Assembly: GCF_000718165.1 (NCBI RefSeq)
Contig: NZ_JOEY01000007.1
Coordinates: forward strand, 124,001 to 188,000
Origin: Streptomyces fulvoviolaceus
GTDB taxonomy: Bacteria > Actinomycetota > Actinomycetes > Streptomycetales > Streptomycetaceae
Reading direction: 5' to 3'
Length of the DNA: 64,000 nucleotides
The notes below the pieces were generated by a model. That model was not told the DNA's origin. It did no database searches and worked only from the letters and a program-made list of their open reading frames with translations. Of this stretch, positions 16,519-25,107 are shown piece by piece (the first letter of the stretch is position 1; each line of letters opens with the position of its first letter). The position numbers and the translations under genes are program-made.

Positions 16519-17915
16519 TGGCCATCGACCCCAAGGGCACGACCCTCTCCGCCGCCGAACTGCGCCGGATGACCGAACTGGTCGCGGACGAGGCGGTATG
16601 GGACGCCGGAACAGGTACTGCGCACCACACCCCCGGCATCGAGGAATTCTGCACGGAGGCTGCCGCACTGCTGGGTGAGGATGCCGTCGTACGCGAGGAC
16701 TCCGCTCTCGAAAAGGCGTCCCGCGACTGGGCGCACATGTCGCCGATCCTCGCCGCCAAGCTCCCTGCCGGTCGCGCCGAGGTGGTGCTGCGCCCGTCGT
16801 CGTACGAGCAGATCCAGCCCCTCGTCGCCCTCGCCCACCGCCTGCGCATCCCGCTCACCCCGCGCGGCAAGGGCACCGGCAACTACGGCCAGGCGATCCC
16901 GCTCCACGGCGGCGCCGTCCTCGACCTCACCGGATGCGGACGCATCCTGGGCGCGGGCGACGGGTGGATCAGGGCCGAGGCAGGCGCAAAGATGTCCGAC
17001 CTGGAGGCGCACGCGCGCACGCTGGGCCAGGAGCTGTGGATGTTCCCCTCCACCTTCGGGACGTCGCTCGGCGGTTTCCTCTGCGGTGGGAACGGCGGCA
17101 CGGGATCGCTGGCCAACGGCACCAACGGGGACGGCTTTGTACGGGAGTTGACCGTCGTCCCGTGCACGGAAGAGGCCGAGCCTTTCACCGTACGCGGCGA
17201 GGAGGCCCTCCCGTACATCCACGCCTACGGCACCACCGGCATCACCACAACCGCGACCGTCGCACTTCAGCCGGCCCGTGTCTGGACCGGCCTTTTCGCC
17301 TCCTTCGACACGTGGACCTCCGCCACCGCCGCGCTCAGCGACCTCGTACGCCTGGAGCCCGCCCCGCGCCTGGTCTCCCTCGACGAGCCCGGCCTCGTCG
17401 AGACCTTCGAGACCGACCCGGCCCTGGACCCGGCCGCGCTCAGCGTCCGCGCGATCATCGAGGAGCAGGCCGGGGACGACGCCCGGGCGATCATCGAGAA
17501 ACACGGCGGCCGGGTGACCGAGGTACGTCCCGCACCGCGCGGCCCGGCTCTCATCTCCTCGCTCTCCTTCAACCACCCCACGTACCACCTGATGAAGGCC
17601 CAGGACGGCTACTTCCACCTGGAGATCGGCGGCGACGTACTGCTCGGCGACCCGGCAGCGGTCAAGGCCGTCTTCCCCGGGACGGTGCTGCACCTGGAGG
17701 GGATGCGCTCGGGGACCGTCGGCATGCTGATGGCGCACTACCAGGACGAAGCCACCGTGTACGAGGGGATCGCCGCCCTTGAGGCACTGGGCGTCGGCGT
17801 CCATGACGTCCACAACTGGTACGTCGACCGGCGCCTCGACCTCGCCCGCGCCGCCGCCCGCACGGCCGACCCGCTGGGGCTGCTCAACCCCGGCCACCTT
17901 CTGGGAGCGCACTGA
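16518..17915 (+). CDS. FAD-linked oxidase (GlcD-like, PCMH-type FAD domain)
   Basis: A 465-residue flavoprotein. The PCMH-type FAD-binding domain spans residues about 75-250, with VVLRPSSYEQIQPLVALAHR, PRGKGTGNYGQAIPLHGG and STFGTSLGGFLCGGNGGTG contacting the FAD. The C-terminal substrate part ends ADPLGLLNPGHLLG, typical of glycolate/lactate oxidase relatives. Within the cluster it may oxidise a hydroxyl or ring C-N bond. It starts by one-base overlap with the lipoprotein stop. Confidence 0.86.
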   Translation: MAIDPKGTTLSAAELRRMTELVADEAVWDAGTGTAHHTPGIEEFCTEAAALLGEDAVVREDSALEKASRDWAHMSPILAAKLPAGRAEVVLRPSSYEQIQPLVALAHRLRIPLTPRGKGTGNYGQAIPLHGGAVLDLTGCGRILGAGDGWIRAEAGAKMSDLEAHARTLGQELWMFPSTFGTSLGGFLCGGNGGTGSLANGTNGDGFVRELTVVPCTEEAEPFTVRGEEALPYIHAYGTTGITTTATVALQPARVWTGLFASFDTWTSATAALSDLVRLEPAPRLVSLDEPGLVETFETDPALDPAALSVRAIIEEQAGDDARAIIEKHGGRVTEVRPAPRGPALISSLSFNHPTYHLMKAQDGYFHLEIGGDVLLGDPAAVKAVFPGTVLHLEGMRSGTVGMLMAHYQDEATVYEGIAALEALGVGVHDVHNWYVDRRLDLARAAARTADPLGLLNPGHLLGAH

Positions 17916-17917
17916 CC

Positions 17918-18691
17918 ATGACCTTCACCCGCTTCACCGACCTCAGCGGGCCGTCGGTCACCGACCTGTCCGCCGACACCGTCGCCGTCCTTCCCGTCGG
18001 CGCGATCGAGCAGCACGGGCCCCATCTGCCCGTCGCCACGGACTACTTCATGGCGGAGGCGATAGCGCGGGGCGCGGCTCTGGCCGCCTCCGACAGCTGC
18101 GACATCACACTGCTGCCGGGCCTCGCGTACACCAAGTCCGACGAACACGCCTGGTCGCCCGGGACACTGTGGCTCAGCGCCTCGACGCTCTTCGCGGTAC
18201 TGGACGACCTCGGACGATCCCTCGCCAAGGGACCCGTCCGGCGGCTCGCGTTCCTCAACGCACACGGCGGCAACAGTGCGCTGCTGGGAGTCGCTCTACG
18301 TGAACTCCGCACCAAATACGGTCTGTTCACCTTTCTTCTGCACGCCGCGCTCCCCGCGGACCAGGGCGGCGCGTCCCCGTCCGGCGAGCTGGGTCTGGGG
18401 GTGCACGGCGGGCTGAACGAGACCGCGGCGATGCTCCACCTCCACCCGGAGACGGTGGACATGTCGCTGGCCGAGCGGAGTGTCCCCGAGCACCTGACCG
18501 CCTACGAGCACATCGGCTTCGGCAAGTCCGTCTCCTTCGGCTGGACGAGCGACGACTTCGGTACGGGCAACGGCGTCATCGGCGACCCCACCGGAGCCAC
18601 CCCCGAACTCGGCCGCAAGCTCGTCGACACCGCCATCGCCAACAACGCGGCCGCACTGCGCGAATGCGCCCGCTTCCTGCCTTCCGCCTGA
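17918..18691 (+). CDS. Creatininase family amidohydrolase
   Basis: A 257-residue metal-dependent amidohydrolase of the creatininase/MftE fold. The metal ligands are visible: VGAIEQHGPHLPVATD (Glu, His, Asp), FLNAHGGNSALL (His) and HGGLNETAAML (Glu). Creatininase hydrolyses a cyclic amide; relatives open lactam or hydantoin-like rings. It starts 2 bases after the FAD oxidase stop. It is followed by a 47-base gap with imperfect duplications of CCTTCCGCCTGAC. Confidence 0.88.
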   Translation: MTFTRFTDLSGPSVTDLSADTVAVLPVGAIEQHGPHLPVATDYFMAEAIARGAALAASDSCDITLLPGLAYTKSDEHAWSPGTLWLSASTLFAVLDDLGRSLAKGPVRRLAFLNAHGGNSALLGVALRELRTKYGLFTFLLHAALPADQGGASPSGELGLGVHGGLNETAAMLHLHPETVDMSLAERSVPEHLTAYEHIGFGKSVSFGWTSDDFGTGNGVIGDPTGATPELGRKLVDTAIANNAAALRECARFLPSA

Positions 18692-18738
18692 CCGCCTGCT
18701 GCCTGACCGCCTTCCGCCTGACGTCGAGGACACCCGCC

Positions 18739-19167
18739 ATGGCCATCCCTCCGCTCCACAAGCCGCTCAGCACGATCGCCGCCCACCACATCACCGCGGG
18801 CGACACGGTCAAGCTCGCCGTCCTCACCGGACCGGCCGACGGCTCACCGACCACCGTCGTCTTCGAGGTGTGGGAGCCGGGCGGCGCCCAGCCGCTCAAC
18901 TGGCACCCCGAGTCCGTGGAGACCTTCGTGGTACTCGCGGGCGAGGGCCGCGCGGTCAGCGACGAGCACGAACGCGACCTCGCACCGGGTGATGTCCTCG
19001 TCCTGCCCCTCGGCTCCAAGCACCGGATCACCAACACCTCGGCCACCGAGCGGCTCTACACCCTCACGGTCATGTCCCCCGACGAGGGCTTCGCCGACCT
19101 GATCCAGCGCGGCCCCTTCGCGGTGCTCGACGACGCGGACCTGGCCGTCCTCGGAGCCGCCCGATGA
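18739..19167 (+). CDS. Cupin-domain protein
   Basis: A 142-residue single cupin. Motif 1 is around NWHPESVETFVVLAGEGRAV and motif 2 around LAPGDVLVLPLGSKHRITN, so the histidine/glutamate metal set is plausible though not canonical. Role unknown: it could be a small metal-dependent isomerase, dioxygenase or ligand-binding accessory protein. The ATG at 18739 follows a short duplicated CCTTCCGCCTGAC stretch (18679 and 18709). Its stop overlaps the amidase start (ATGA). Confidence 0.82.
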   Translation: MAIPPLHKPLSTIAAHHITAGDTVKLAVLTGPADGSPTTVVFEVWEPGGAQPLNWHPESVETFVVLAGEGRAVSDEHERDLAPGDVLVLPLGSKHRITNTSATERLYTLTVMSPDEGFADLIQRGPFAVLDDADLAVLGAAR

Positions 19168-20687
19168 GCGAACTCCTCGACGCCTTCTGGTCGTACGAAC
19201 AGGCCCTCGGCGCCAATGACGTGGCGGGCCTCGACCACTGGTTCCTGGACGCCCCGGACACGGTGCGCGCCGAGGGTTCCATGGTGCTGAGCGGGCACGC
19301 GGCCATCTCGGACTTCCGTCGCGGCCGCGGCGGGGGAGCCCCGGCCCGTACGGTCGAGCGCGTCCATGAGGTGCGGATCGCCGAGGACGTCGCCGTACTG
19401 ACCGCCGAAACGCTGCGCGCCGACGGGTCGCGCGGGATGCAGACACAGGTGTGGCGGCTGACGGGCGAGGGCTGGCGGATCGCGGCCGCGCACGTCAGCG
19501 CGGTGCCGGATCCGGTGGCGGACGAGACTCCGGACCCCGCGGTGTGGCAGGTCGTGGGAGAGCCGCTGGCCACCGGGGCGGAGGCGGGGCCGCTCGCCGG
19601 TGTACGTACTGCCGTCAAGGACCTCTTCGCCGTTGCCGGACAGCGGATCGGCGGGGGCAACCCGCAGTGGCTGGCCGAAGCGCCAGTGGAGCCCCAACAC
19701 GCCGACGCCGTACGGGAATTGCTCAGCGCCGGCGCCCAGCTCGCCGGGATCGCCCAGACCGACGAACTCGCCTTCAGTCTCGCCGGAACCAACATCCACT
19801 ACGGCACCCCCGTCAACCCCGCCGCCCCCGGCCGCATCACCGGCGGCTCCAGCAGCGGCCCGGCGGCGGCGGTCGCCCGCGGTTGGGCGGATCTGGGGCT
19901 GGCCACGGACACCGCGGGCTCGATCCGGGTCCCCGCCTCCTACTGCGGCCTCTACGGCTGGCGCCCCACCCACGGAGCCGTCCCCACCGGCGGCCTGCTC
20001 CCGCTGGCCCCGTCCTTCGACACGGCGGGACTGCTTGCCCGGGACCCGGACCTGCTGCGTACAGCGGCAAAGGTGCTCCTGCCCCGGGACGGCGAAGCCC
20101 CGATGACCACGCTTCTGGTCGACGACGCCCTCACCGCGCTCGCCGAACCCGAGGTCCAGGCATCCTTCGAGGCGGCATGCCGGGCGCTCTCCCTCCGCAC
20201 CGGCCTGGAGCTCGTACGGACCGACACCGGCATGGCCCCACACCTGGAGGAGTGGCTGCCCGCCTTCCGTACGGTCCAGGCGGCCGAGGCGTGGGCCGCG
20301 CACGGGGAGTGGATCGAGAAGCACCCAGGCGCGCTGGAGGCCGACATCGAGACCCGGTTCGCCGGGGGGAGTCAGGTCACGGAGGGTGAAATGCGTGACG
20401 CCACCTTCGAGCTCCTGTCCGCCCGTTCGGTCGTCGTCGAAGTCCTCCCGCCCGGCACGGCGCTCCTTCTCCCCACCACGAGCAGCCCGGCCCCCCGCGC
20501 CGATGCGACACCGGCCGAGGTCGAGACCGTACGAGCCGCGACCCTCCGCCTCACCTGCCTTGCCTCGCTCGCCGGGCTGCCCGCCGTCACCATGCCCCGC
20601 CTGCGGGTCCGCGACCTCCCGGTCGGCCTCTGCGCGATCGGCGCACCGGGTGCGGACCACGCCCTCCTGGAGCTGGCCCATGCATGA
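19164..20687 (+). CDS. AtzH-like domain fused to an amidase-signature enzyme
   Basis: A 507-residue two-domain protein. Residues about 1-115 form an NTF2-fold AtzH-like domain (SYEQALGANDVAGLDHWF, SGHAAISDFRRGR, WRLTGEGWRIAAAHVS). Residues about 140-507 are an amidase with the Ser-cisSer-Lys triad in VKDLFA, GGSSSGPA and DTAGSIRVPAS. AtzH and AtzE/AtzF-type amidases are known from cyanuric acid/biuret breakdown, where they process carboxylated ureas. The fusion here, next to an isochorismatase-like hydrolase, suggests breakdown of a urea- or biuret-like intermediate, but the substrate is inferred only. Confidence 0.85.
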   Translation: MSELLDAFWSYEQALGANDVAGLDHWFLDAPDTVRAEGSMVLSGHAAISDFRRGRGGGAPARTVERVHEVRIAEDVAVLTAETLRADGSRGMQTQVWRLTGEGWRIAAAHVSAVPDPVADETPDPAVWQVVGEPLATGAEAGPLAGVRTAVKDLFAVAGQRIGGGNPQWLAEAPVEPQHADAVRELLSAGAQLAGIAQTDELAFSLAGTNIHYGTPVNPAAPGRITGGSSSGPAAAVARGWADLGLATDTAGSIRVPASYCGLYGWRPTHGAVPTGGLLPLAPSFDTAGLLARDPDLLRTAAKVLLPRDGEAPMTTLLVDDALTALAEPEVQASFEAACRALSLRTGLELVRTDTGMAPHLEEWLPAFRTVQAAEAWAAHGEWIEKHPGALEADIETRFAGGSQVTEGEMRDATFELLSARSVVVEVLPPGTALLLPTTSSPAPRADATPAEVETVRAATLRLTCLASLAGLPAVTMPRLRVRDLPVGLCAIGAPGADHALLELAHA

Positions 20688-21432
20688 AATCGGCCCCAAC
20701 TCCCGCAATTCCTGGCGCGCGGACGCCACACACGTCGACCTCCGCCGCGCGCAACGCCCGGCCCGCCCGGTCACCGTGGAGGCTCAGCCTCAAATCCTGA
20801 CGTTCGACCTGGCCAGGGCTGCGATCGTCGTCATCGACATGCAGAACGACTTCTGCTCGCCCGACGGCTGGCTGGCCTCGATCGGCGTGGACGTGTCCCC
20901 GGCCCGCACCCCCATCCCCGTACTCCAGCGGCTCCTCCCCGCGCTCCGGGCGGCCGACGTCCCCGTCGTCTGGCTCAACTGGGGCAACCGCCCCGACCGC
21001 GCGAACCTCCCGCCCGGCGTCCTCCACGTCTACGACCAGGATGGAACCGGAGGCGGCCTCGGCTCCCAACTGCCCACCGGGGCAAGGGTTCTGGAACGCG
21101 ACAGCGCGTCCGCCGACATCACCGCACCCCTCTTCGCGGCACCCGGCGACCTGCACATCGCCAAGTACCGCATGAGCGGCTTCCAGGACACCGAACTCGA
21201 CAGCGTCCTGCGCAATCTCCGCGCCGACACACTCCTGTTCGCCGGAGTCAACGCCGACCAGTGCGTCCTCGCCACCCTCATGGACGCGGCGAGCCTCGGC
21301 TACGACGTGCTGATGCTGGAGGACGCGGTGGCCACCACCTCACCCGCGTACTGCATGGACGCCGCCGTCTACAACGTCCGCCAGTGCTTCGGCTTCACCC
21401 TCACCGCCGCCGACCTCCAGGAAGCCCTGTGA
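20680..21432 (+). CDS. Isochorismatase-family cysteine hydrolase
   Basis: A 250-residue cysteine hydrolase with the Asp-Lys-Cys triad visible in VVIDMQNDFCSP (Asp), IAKYRMSGF (Lys) and GVNADQCVLATLMDA (Cys). The family includes biuret hydrolase, ureidoacrylate amidohydrolase (RutB) and N-carbamoylsarcosine amidase, so an N-carbamoyl or amide substrate is likely. Its ATG overlaps the amidase stop by 8 bases, and its TGA overlaps the acetamidase GTG. It is one of the two strongest clues that the cluster degrades a nitrogen-rich compound. Confidence 0.88.
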   Translation: MHEIGPNSRNSWRADATHVDLRRAQRPARPVTVEAQPQILTFDLARAAIVVIDMQNDFCSPDGWLASIGVDVSPARTPIPVLQRLLPALRAADVPVVWLNWGNRPDRANLPPGVLHVYDQDGTGGGLGSQLPTGARVLERDSASADITAPLFAAPGDLHIAKYRMSGFQDTELDSVLRNLRADTLLFAGVNADQCVLATLMDAASLGYDVLMLEDAVATTSPAYCMDAAVYNVRQCFGFTLTAADLQEAL

Positions 21433-22490
21433 CCCTCCTCCAACCCCACCGGGGCCCCGTCGACGGCGACCACTACCTCCCCGCAGACCCAGCCGCAGTG
21501 CACTGGGGTCTGCTCCCCAACGCCCGCTCCAAGCCGGCCCTTTCGGTCCCTTCCGGCACGAGCGTCACCCTCGACACCATCAGCCACGAGGGCATCCTCG
21601 CCGACCAGGGCCGAGACCCGGCCGCCTTCTTCGCCGCGGCCGGTATCCACGGCATCCTCCACGACACGGCCGAACTCGCCGCTTCCACCCGCCTTCACGA
21701 CCCCGCCGCCCACGGCCCGCACGTTGTCACAGGACCCGTCCACATCCAGGGGGCCGAGCCCGGCGACGTACTCGAAGTGGAGGTCCTCCGCCTGCGCCGC
21801 CGCGCCCCCTACGGAGTGATCAGCAACCGCCACGGCAAGGGCGCGCTCCCCGGCGAATACCCTCAGGGCCCCGACCCCCACCCGGTCAGCCTGGTCGCCA
21901 CCGTCGACAACGACGGCCGTGGCCGCCTCCCCGTGGGCGACGGTCGCGACATCCGCTTCCCGCTCCGTCCCTTCCTCGGCATCATGGGCACCTCCCCCGC
22001 CACCGTTGCCCCGGTCCACTCGGTGCCTCCCGGCCCGCACGGAGGCAATCTCGACATACGCCACCTCGGCGTCGGCGCCCGCCTCTTCCTGCCCGTTGCC
22101 GTCGAGGGCGCCCTCTTCTACGCCGGCGACCCGCACTTCTCCCAGGGCGACGGCGAAGTGGCCCTCACCGCCTTCGAAGCCCCTTTGCGCGCGACCCTCC
22201 GCCTCACCGTCCACCGCGACCCCGCTCTGCGCCGACTCGCATCCCGCCTGCGCGCCCCCTTCGCAGAGACCGACACCGAGCACATCGTCATGGGCCTCGA
22301 CATCGACCTCGACGAGGCCATGCGCCATGCCGTACGCGACGCCCTCACCCTCCTCTACGAGCGCTTCTCCGTTCCCGGACCGGTTGCCCTCGCCTATCTC
22401 AGCGCGGCCGCCGACTTCCAGGTCTCCCAGGTGGTCGACATCGTCAAGGGCGTCCACTGCCGCATTTCCAAGGCGGACCTGACCTTCTGA
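21429..22490 (+). CDS. Acetamidase/formamidase family protein
   Basis: A 353-residue protein of the FmdA/AmdA fold. Typical stretches are SGTSVTLDTISHEG, GAEPGDVLEVEVL, FLGIMGTSPA, HGGNLDIRHLGVGARLFLPV and GDPHFSQGDGEV, which carries the conserved histidine/glutamate site. It hydrolyses short amides to ammonia and acid, a plausible last step for the cluster. The GTG start overlaps the previous stop (GTGA). It is the last gene, and a perfect 14-bp palindrome follows before the convergent ThuA gene. Confidence 0.88.
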   Translation: MTLLQPHRGPVDGDHYLPADPAAVHWGLLPNARSKPALSVPSGTSVTLDTISHEGILADQGRDPAAFFAAAGIHGILHDTAELAASTRLHDPAAHGPHVVTGPVHIQGAEPGDVLEVEVLRLRRRAPYGVISNRHGKGALPGEYPQGPDPHPVSLVATVDNDGRGRLPVGDGRDIRFPLRPFLGIMGTSPATVAPVHSVPPGPHGGNLDIRHLGVGARLFLPVAVEGALFYAGDPHFSQGDGEVALTAFEAPLRATLRLTVHRDPALRRLASRLRAPFAETDTEHIVMGLDIDLDEAMRHAVRDALTLLYERFSVPGPVALAYLSAAADFQVSQVVDIVKGVHCRISKADLTF

Positions 22491-22504
22491 CGCCGAGTGG
22501 GCAG

Positions 22505-22518
22505 CCGAGCCGGCTCGG
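22505..22518. terminator. Palindrome between convergent genes, possible terminator
   Basis: CCGAGCCGGCTCGG is a perfect 14-bp palindrome in the 70-base gap between the acetamidase stop and the ThuA stop. It can form a GC-rich stem on either strand, but has almost no loop and no T-run, so it is only a possible bidirectional terminator. Confidence 0.3.
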
Positions 22519-22560
22519 TGCCGGCGGTGGCGCGGTGACGATGGGCACGCCGACACGAGG

Positions 22561-23235
22561 TCAGGGCCTCTCGTCAACTCCCGGAGCATCGCCCTCCGGC
22601 CAGGCGGCCGCCCATTGCAGGGCGCCGAGGAGATGCGCCCTGAAGGCTGGATCGGCGTAGGCCTCGGGCGCATGGCCGAGTGCGGTGTAGAAGCTGCGCC
22701 CACGGCCGTGGTGCCGGTACCAGACGAGGGGGTGATCGGCCCCCATGCCGCCGCCGGTGTAGGTCGTCTCGTCCACGGTGGCCAGCACCGTGACGTCGCG
22801 GGGCGCCCGGAAGTCGTACCACTCGTCGGTCCAGTGCCACTGCCGCGGAAGGTGTGCGGTGGCCGGGTGCGAGCGGTCGACCGTGAGGACGGCAGGCTGC
22901 ACCGGCGGATGCCCGGCGAACCGGGCGCCGAGGAGTTCACCGTAGGCGGGCCACTCGTACTCGGTGCAGGCGGCGGAGTGGACCCCCAGGAATCCGCCAC
23001 CGCCCGCGACGTGTTCCAACAGCGCCGACCGGCCCGGTTCGTCGAGAACCTCGCCGCTGGTCGACAGGAACACGACGGCGTCATAGCCGTCCAGGGAGCG
23101 CAGGGGCTCCTCGGTGGCGTGGACCTTGAACCCGTGTTCAGCGCCGAGTTCGCCGAACGCGGCCACGCCGGAGGGTATGGACGCGTGCCGGTACGCGGCG
23201 GTCGCCGTGTACACGAGGATCTTGCTGGCGGACAT
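22561..23235 (-). CDS. ThuA domain-containing protein
   Basis: A 224-residue protein with the glutamine-amidotransferase-like ThuA fold: KILVYTATAAYRHASIPSG, VVFLSTSGEVLD, GGGFLGVHSAACTEYEW, LPRQWHWTDEWYDF, HPLVWYRHHGRGRSFYTALGH. ThuA proteins occur in sugar-utilisation loci and have been linked to keto-disaccharide metabolism. The ATG at 23235 is chosen because GGAG lies 8 bases upstream and the homology starts there. It is downstream of the DUF2264 gene on the same strand. Confidence 0.87.
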   Translation of the reverse strand: MSASKILVYTATAAYRHASIPSGVAAFGELGAEHGFKVHATEEPLRSLDGYDAVVFLSTSGEVLDEPGRSALLEHVAGGGGFLGVHSAACTEYEWPAYGELLGARFAGHPPVQPAVLTVDRSHPATAHLPRQWHWTDEWYDFRAPRDVTVLATVDETTYTGGGMGADHPLVWYRHHGRGRSFYTALGHAPEAYADPAFRAHLLGALQWAAAWPEGDAPGVDERP

Positions 23236-23290
23236 GTTTGCTCCAGTGTGGGGAACGGTCGTCGACGCCACCCTCCGGATGGCGCTGTGG

Positions 23291-25051
23291 TCAGCGGCGG
23301 GTGAGGGACACCCGGCAGCGCAGGACGTGCTCGCCGGGATCGAGTACGCCGCGCAGTGTCGGCAGGGCTGTGCGCGGGTGCAGGAGATGCGAGCCCGGCA
23401 GCGGCAGTACGACGACGCCTTCGCGGGGTGATGGGTCGTCGGCGAGGCAGACGATCTCGCTTACGGCGGTGTCGGCCGTCGCCCTGGCCAAGCCGGGGTG
23501 CTCCGTGAAGTTGTGGGGTGTCGCTCCGAGGCCGGTCTTCGGGACGCAGAAGGCGCCTTCGGCCGTGTACAGCCGGCGACCGGTGATGATGCGGTGCTCG
23601 CGCAGGTGCCCGCCGTCCGTGTGCCGCAGCCGGGTCTCGACGGTCACGTCCGGCCATGGCTGCCAGCGCACGACGAGCGTCTCGCCGTCGATCCGGGACT
23701 CTCCGGCGGAACGCGTGCGCCAGCCTTCGCCGTCGTCGGACAGGGCCAGCGCGCTGTCGAAACCCCCTTGTTCCAGGGTCGGTTCGCCCGTGGGCACACT
23801 GAAGGCGGCGAGCGTGGAGTAGGCGAACTTCGCGTACTTGGCGGTCCCGCCGCGGGGGTTCCAGGCGGGCGCGTTCTGCCCGGCGAGCGCGACGACGTCC
23901 CCCGCCGTGTCCCGCGCGAGAATCATCGCGGCGGCGGGCTGTCTGCTGATTCCGGGAGGCGGTACCGGCGCGGGCGTCGCCGTCCAGAACGGATGGTCCT
24001 CGGTCGCGGCGAGGCTCGCGAAGACCTTCGTGCCCCAGTACGGGGAGCCGCCGGCCAGGTACTGCTCGACGACGCCGGTGTTCGGGTAGGCGTAGCCGAC
24101 GGTCAGGGAGCCGTCCTCGGCGAGGACCGGCCGCTGCCACCACCAGGCGAGGTTGCGCTGGGCCAGCGTGCGTGCGGTGCTCCAGCCGACGGCGGGCTGG
24201 TCCGCCGCGGCGAGGACCGACCAGAAGGCGCCCTGGGCGAACCGGTAGCCGAGGCTGCGTCCGAAGGGCAGGGCGGCTCCGTCGGTGGCGAACCAGTGCT
24301 GGAACTGCCCGGCGAACTCGGCGGCACGCTGCCGGTAGCGCCGGCTCCGCTCCTCGTCGACCGCTTTCAGCGAGGCCAGCAGCAGTCCGTAGAAGTGGAA
24401 TCCGAACGGGACGTAGTGGTCACGCGAGCCGGGGCGCTCCGGTGTGCCGGGCCCGTCGGCGTACCAGCCGTCGGACAGGGCGAAGTCCTCGATGCGGTCC
24501 AGGTGCGCGGCCAGCCGTGTCTCGTCCACGGGCACGCCCACCGAGCGCAGCCCGACGGCGGCAAGCACCGGGAAGAAGCACCAGTTGTTGTCCCACGGCG
24601 TCGCCGAAGCCGCCGCCGACAGCCAGTCGGCGAGCTGCTGTCGTTGCCGTTCGGTGAGCGGATCCCAGAGCTGGTGCCGTGCGACGGCGAGCGCGTACCC
24701 GACGGCTGCGGATTCGACGAGGCGCTGGTCGGTGTCGGCGGGCCGTCCGACGTACCACGGGTGTTCGGGGTCGACGGCGGAGGTCAGCGCGTGGCGCGCC
24801 TCCTCCCACTGCCGGTCCGCGCCGGACAGGCCGCCGGCGGCGTGCGCAGCGAGTCCCCACAGGGGGCGGGCGACGAGTTCGAACCAGACCGCCCGGTGGT
24901 CGCTCATGCTCGCGTGCACCGCCATCCGTCCGGGACCGGCAGCCGCCGTGCGCGTGGCGGGTGCGGCAAGGGCGAGCAGCGCGTCGGCCCAGCCTTCCCT
25001 GGTGGTGGGGGCTGGGCCGAACAGCTGTGACGGGGTGGGCATGGCCGTCAT
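23291..25051 (-). CDS. DUF2264 domain-containing protein
   Basis: A 586-residue cytoplasmic protein without a signal peptide. The N-terminal two-thirds are an (alpha/alpha)-toroid rich in Trp and aromatic motifs (DNNWCFFPVLAAVGL, GSRDHYVPFGFHFYGLLLAS, GGSPYWGTKVFASLA) and the C-terminus is beta-rich. DUF2264 proteins resemble glycoside hydrolases/uronyl hydrolases. Beside an extracellular PL8 lyase it is well placed to process imported unsaturated oligosaccharides, but that is inference. Two in-frame ATGs (25051, 25042) are possible; neither has a strong ribosome binding site. A LacI-type operator lies at 25074-25087. Confidence 0.85.
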   Translation of the reverse strand: MTAMPTPSQLFGPAPTTREGWADALLALAAPATRTAAAGPGRMAVHASMSDHRAVWFELVARPLWGLAAHAAGGLSGADRQWEEARHALTSAVDPEHPWYVGRPADTDQRLVESAAVGYALAVARHQLWDPLTERQRQQLADWLSAAASATPWDNNWCFFPVLAAVGLRSVGVPVDETRLAAHLDRIEDFALSDGWYADGPGTPERPGSRDHYVPFGFHFYGLLLASLKAVDEERSRRYRQRAAEFAGQFQHWFATDGAALPFGRSLGYRFAQGAFWSVLAAADQPAVGWSTARTLAQRNLAWWWQRPVLAEDGSLTVGYAYPNTGVVEQYLAGGSPYWGTKVFASLAATEDHPFWTATPAPVPPPGISRQPAAAMILARDTAGDVVALAGQNAPAWNPRGGTAKYAKFAYSTLAAFSVPTGEPTLEQGGFDSALALSDDGEGWRTRSAGESRIDGETLVVRWQPWPDVTVETRLRHTDGGHLREHRIITGRRLYTAEGAFCVPKTGLGATPHNFTEHPGLARATADTAVSEIVCLADDPSPREGVVVLPLPGSHLLHPRTALPTLRGVLDPGEHVLRCRVSLTRR

Positions 25052-25073
25052 CGTAGAGATCGACTACGGGGTG

Positions 25074-25087
25074 TGCAATCGGTTTCA
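25074..25087 (-). promoter_or_regulatory. LacI-type operator before the DUF2264 gene
   Basis: On the minus strand this is TGAAACCGATTGCA, matching the sites at 28102-28115 and 28245-28258 in 12 or more positions around a central CG. It lies 23 bases before the DUF2264 start and just beyond the PL8 stop. It is probably bound by the LacI-family protein encoded at 32860-33930. Confidence 0.62.
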
Positions 25088-25107
25088 TGTGTTTCATAAA
25101 AACTTGC

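Noticed and set aside
10153..22490. Known Rut pyrimidine or Atz cyanuric acid pathway
   Set aside because: There is no RutA-type LLM monooxygenase and no cyanuric acid hydrolase; only single family members overlap, so a named pathway would be over-claimed.
21369..24143. 924-codon minus-strand frame
   Set aside because: Crosses two unrelated genes out of frame with low-complexity composition; acetamidase, ThuA and DUF2264 frames explain the DNA.
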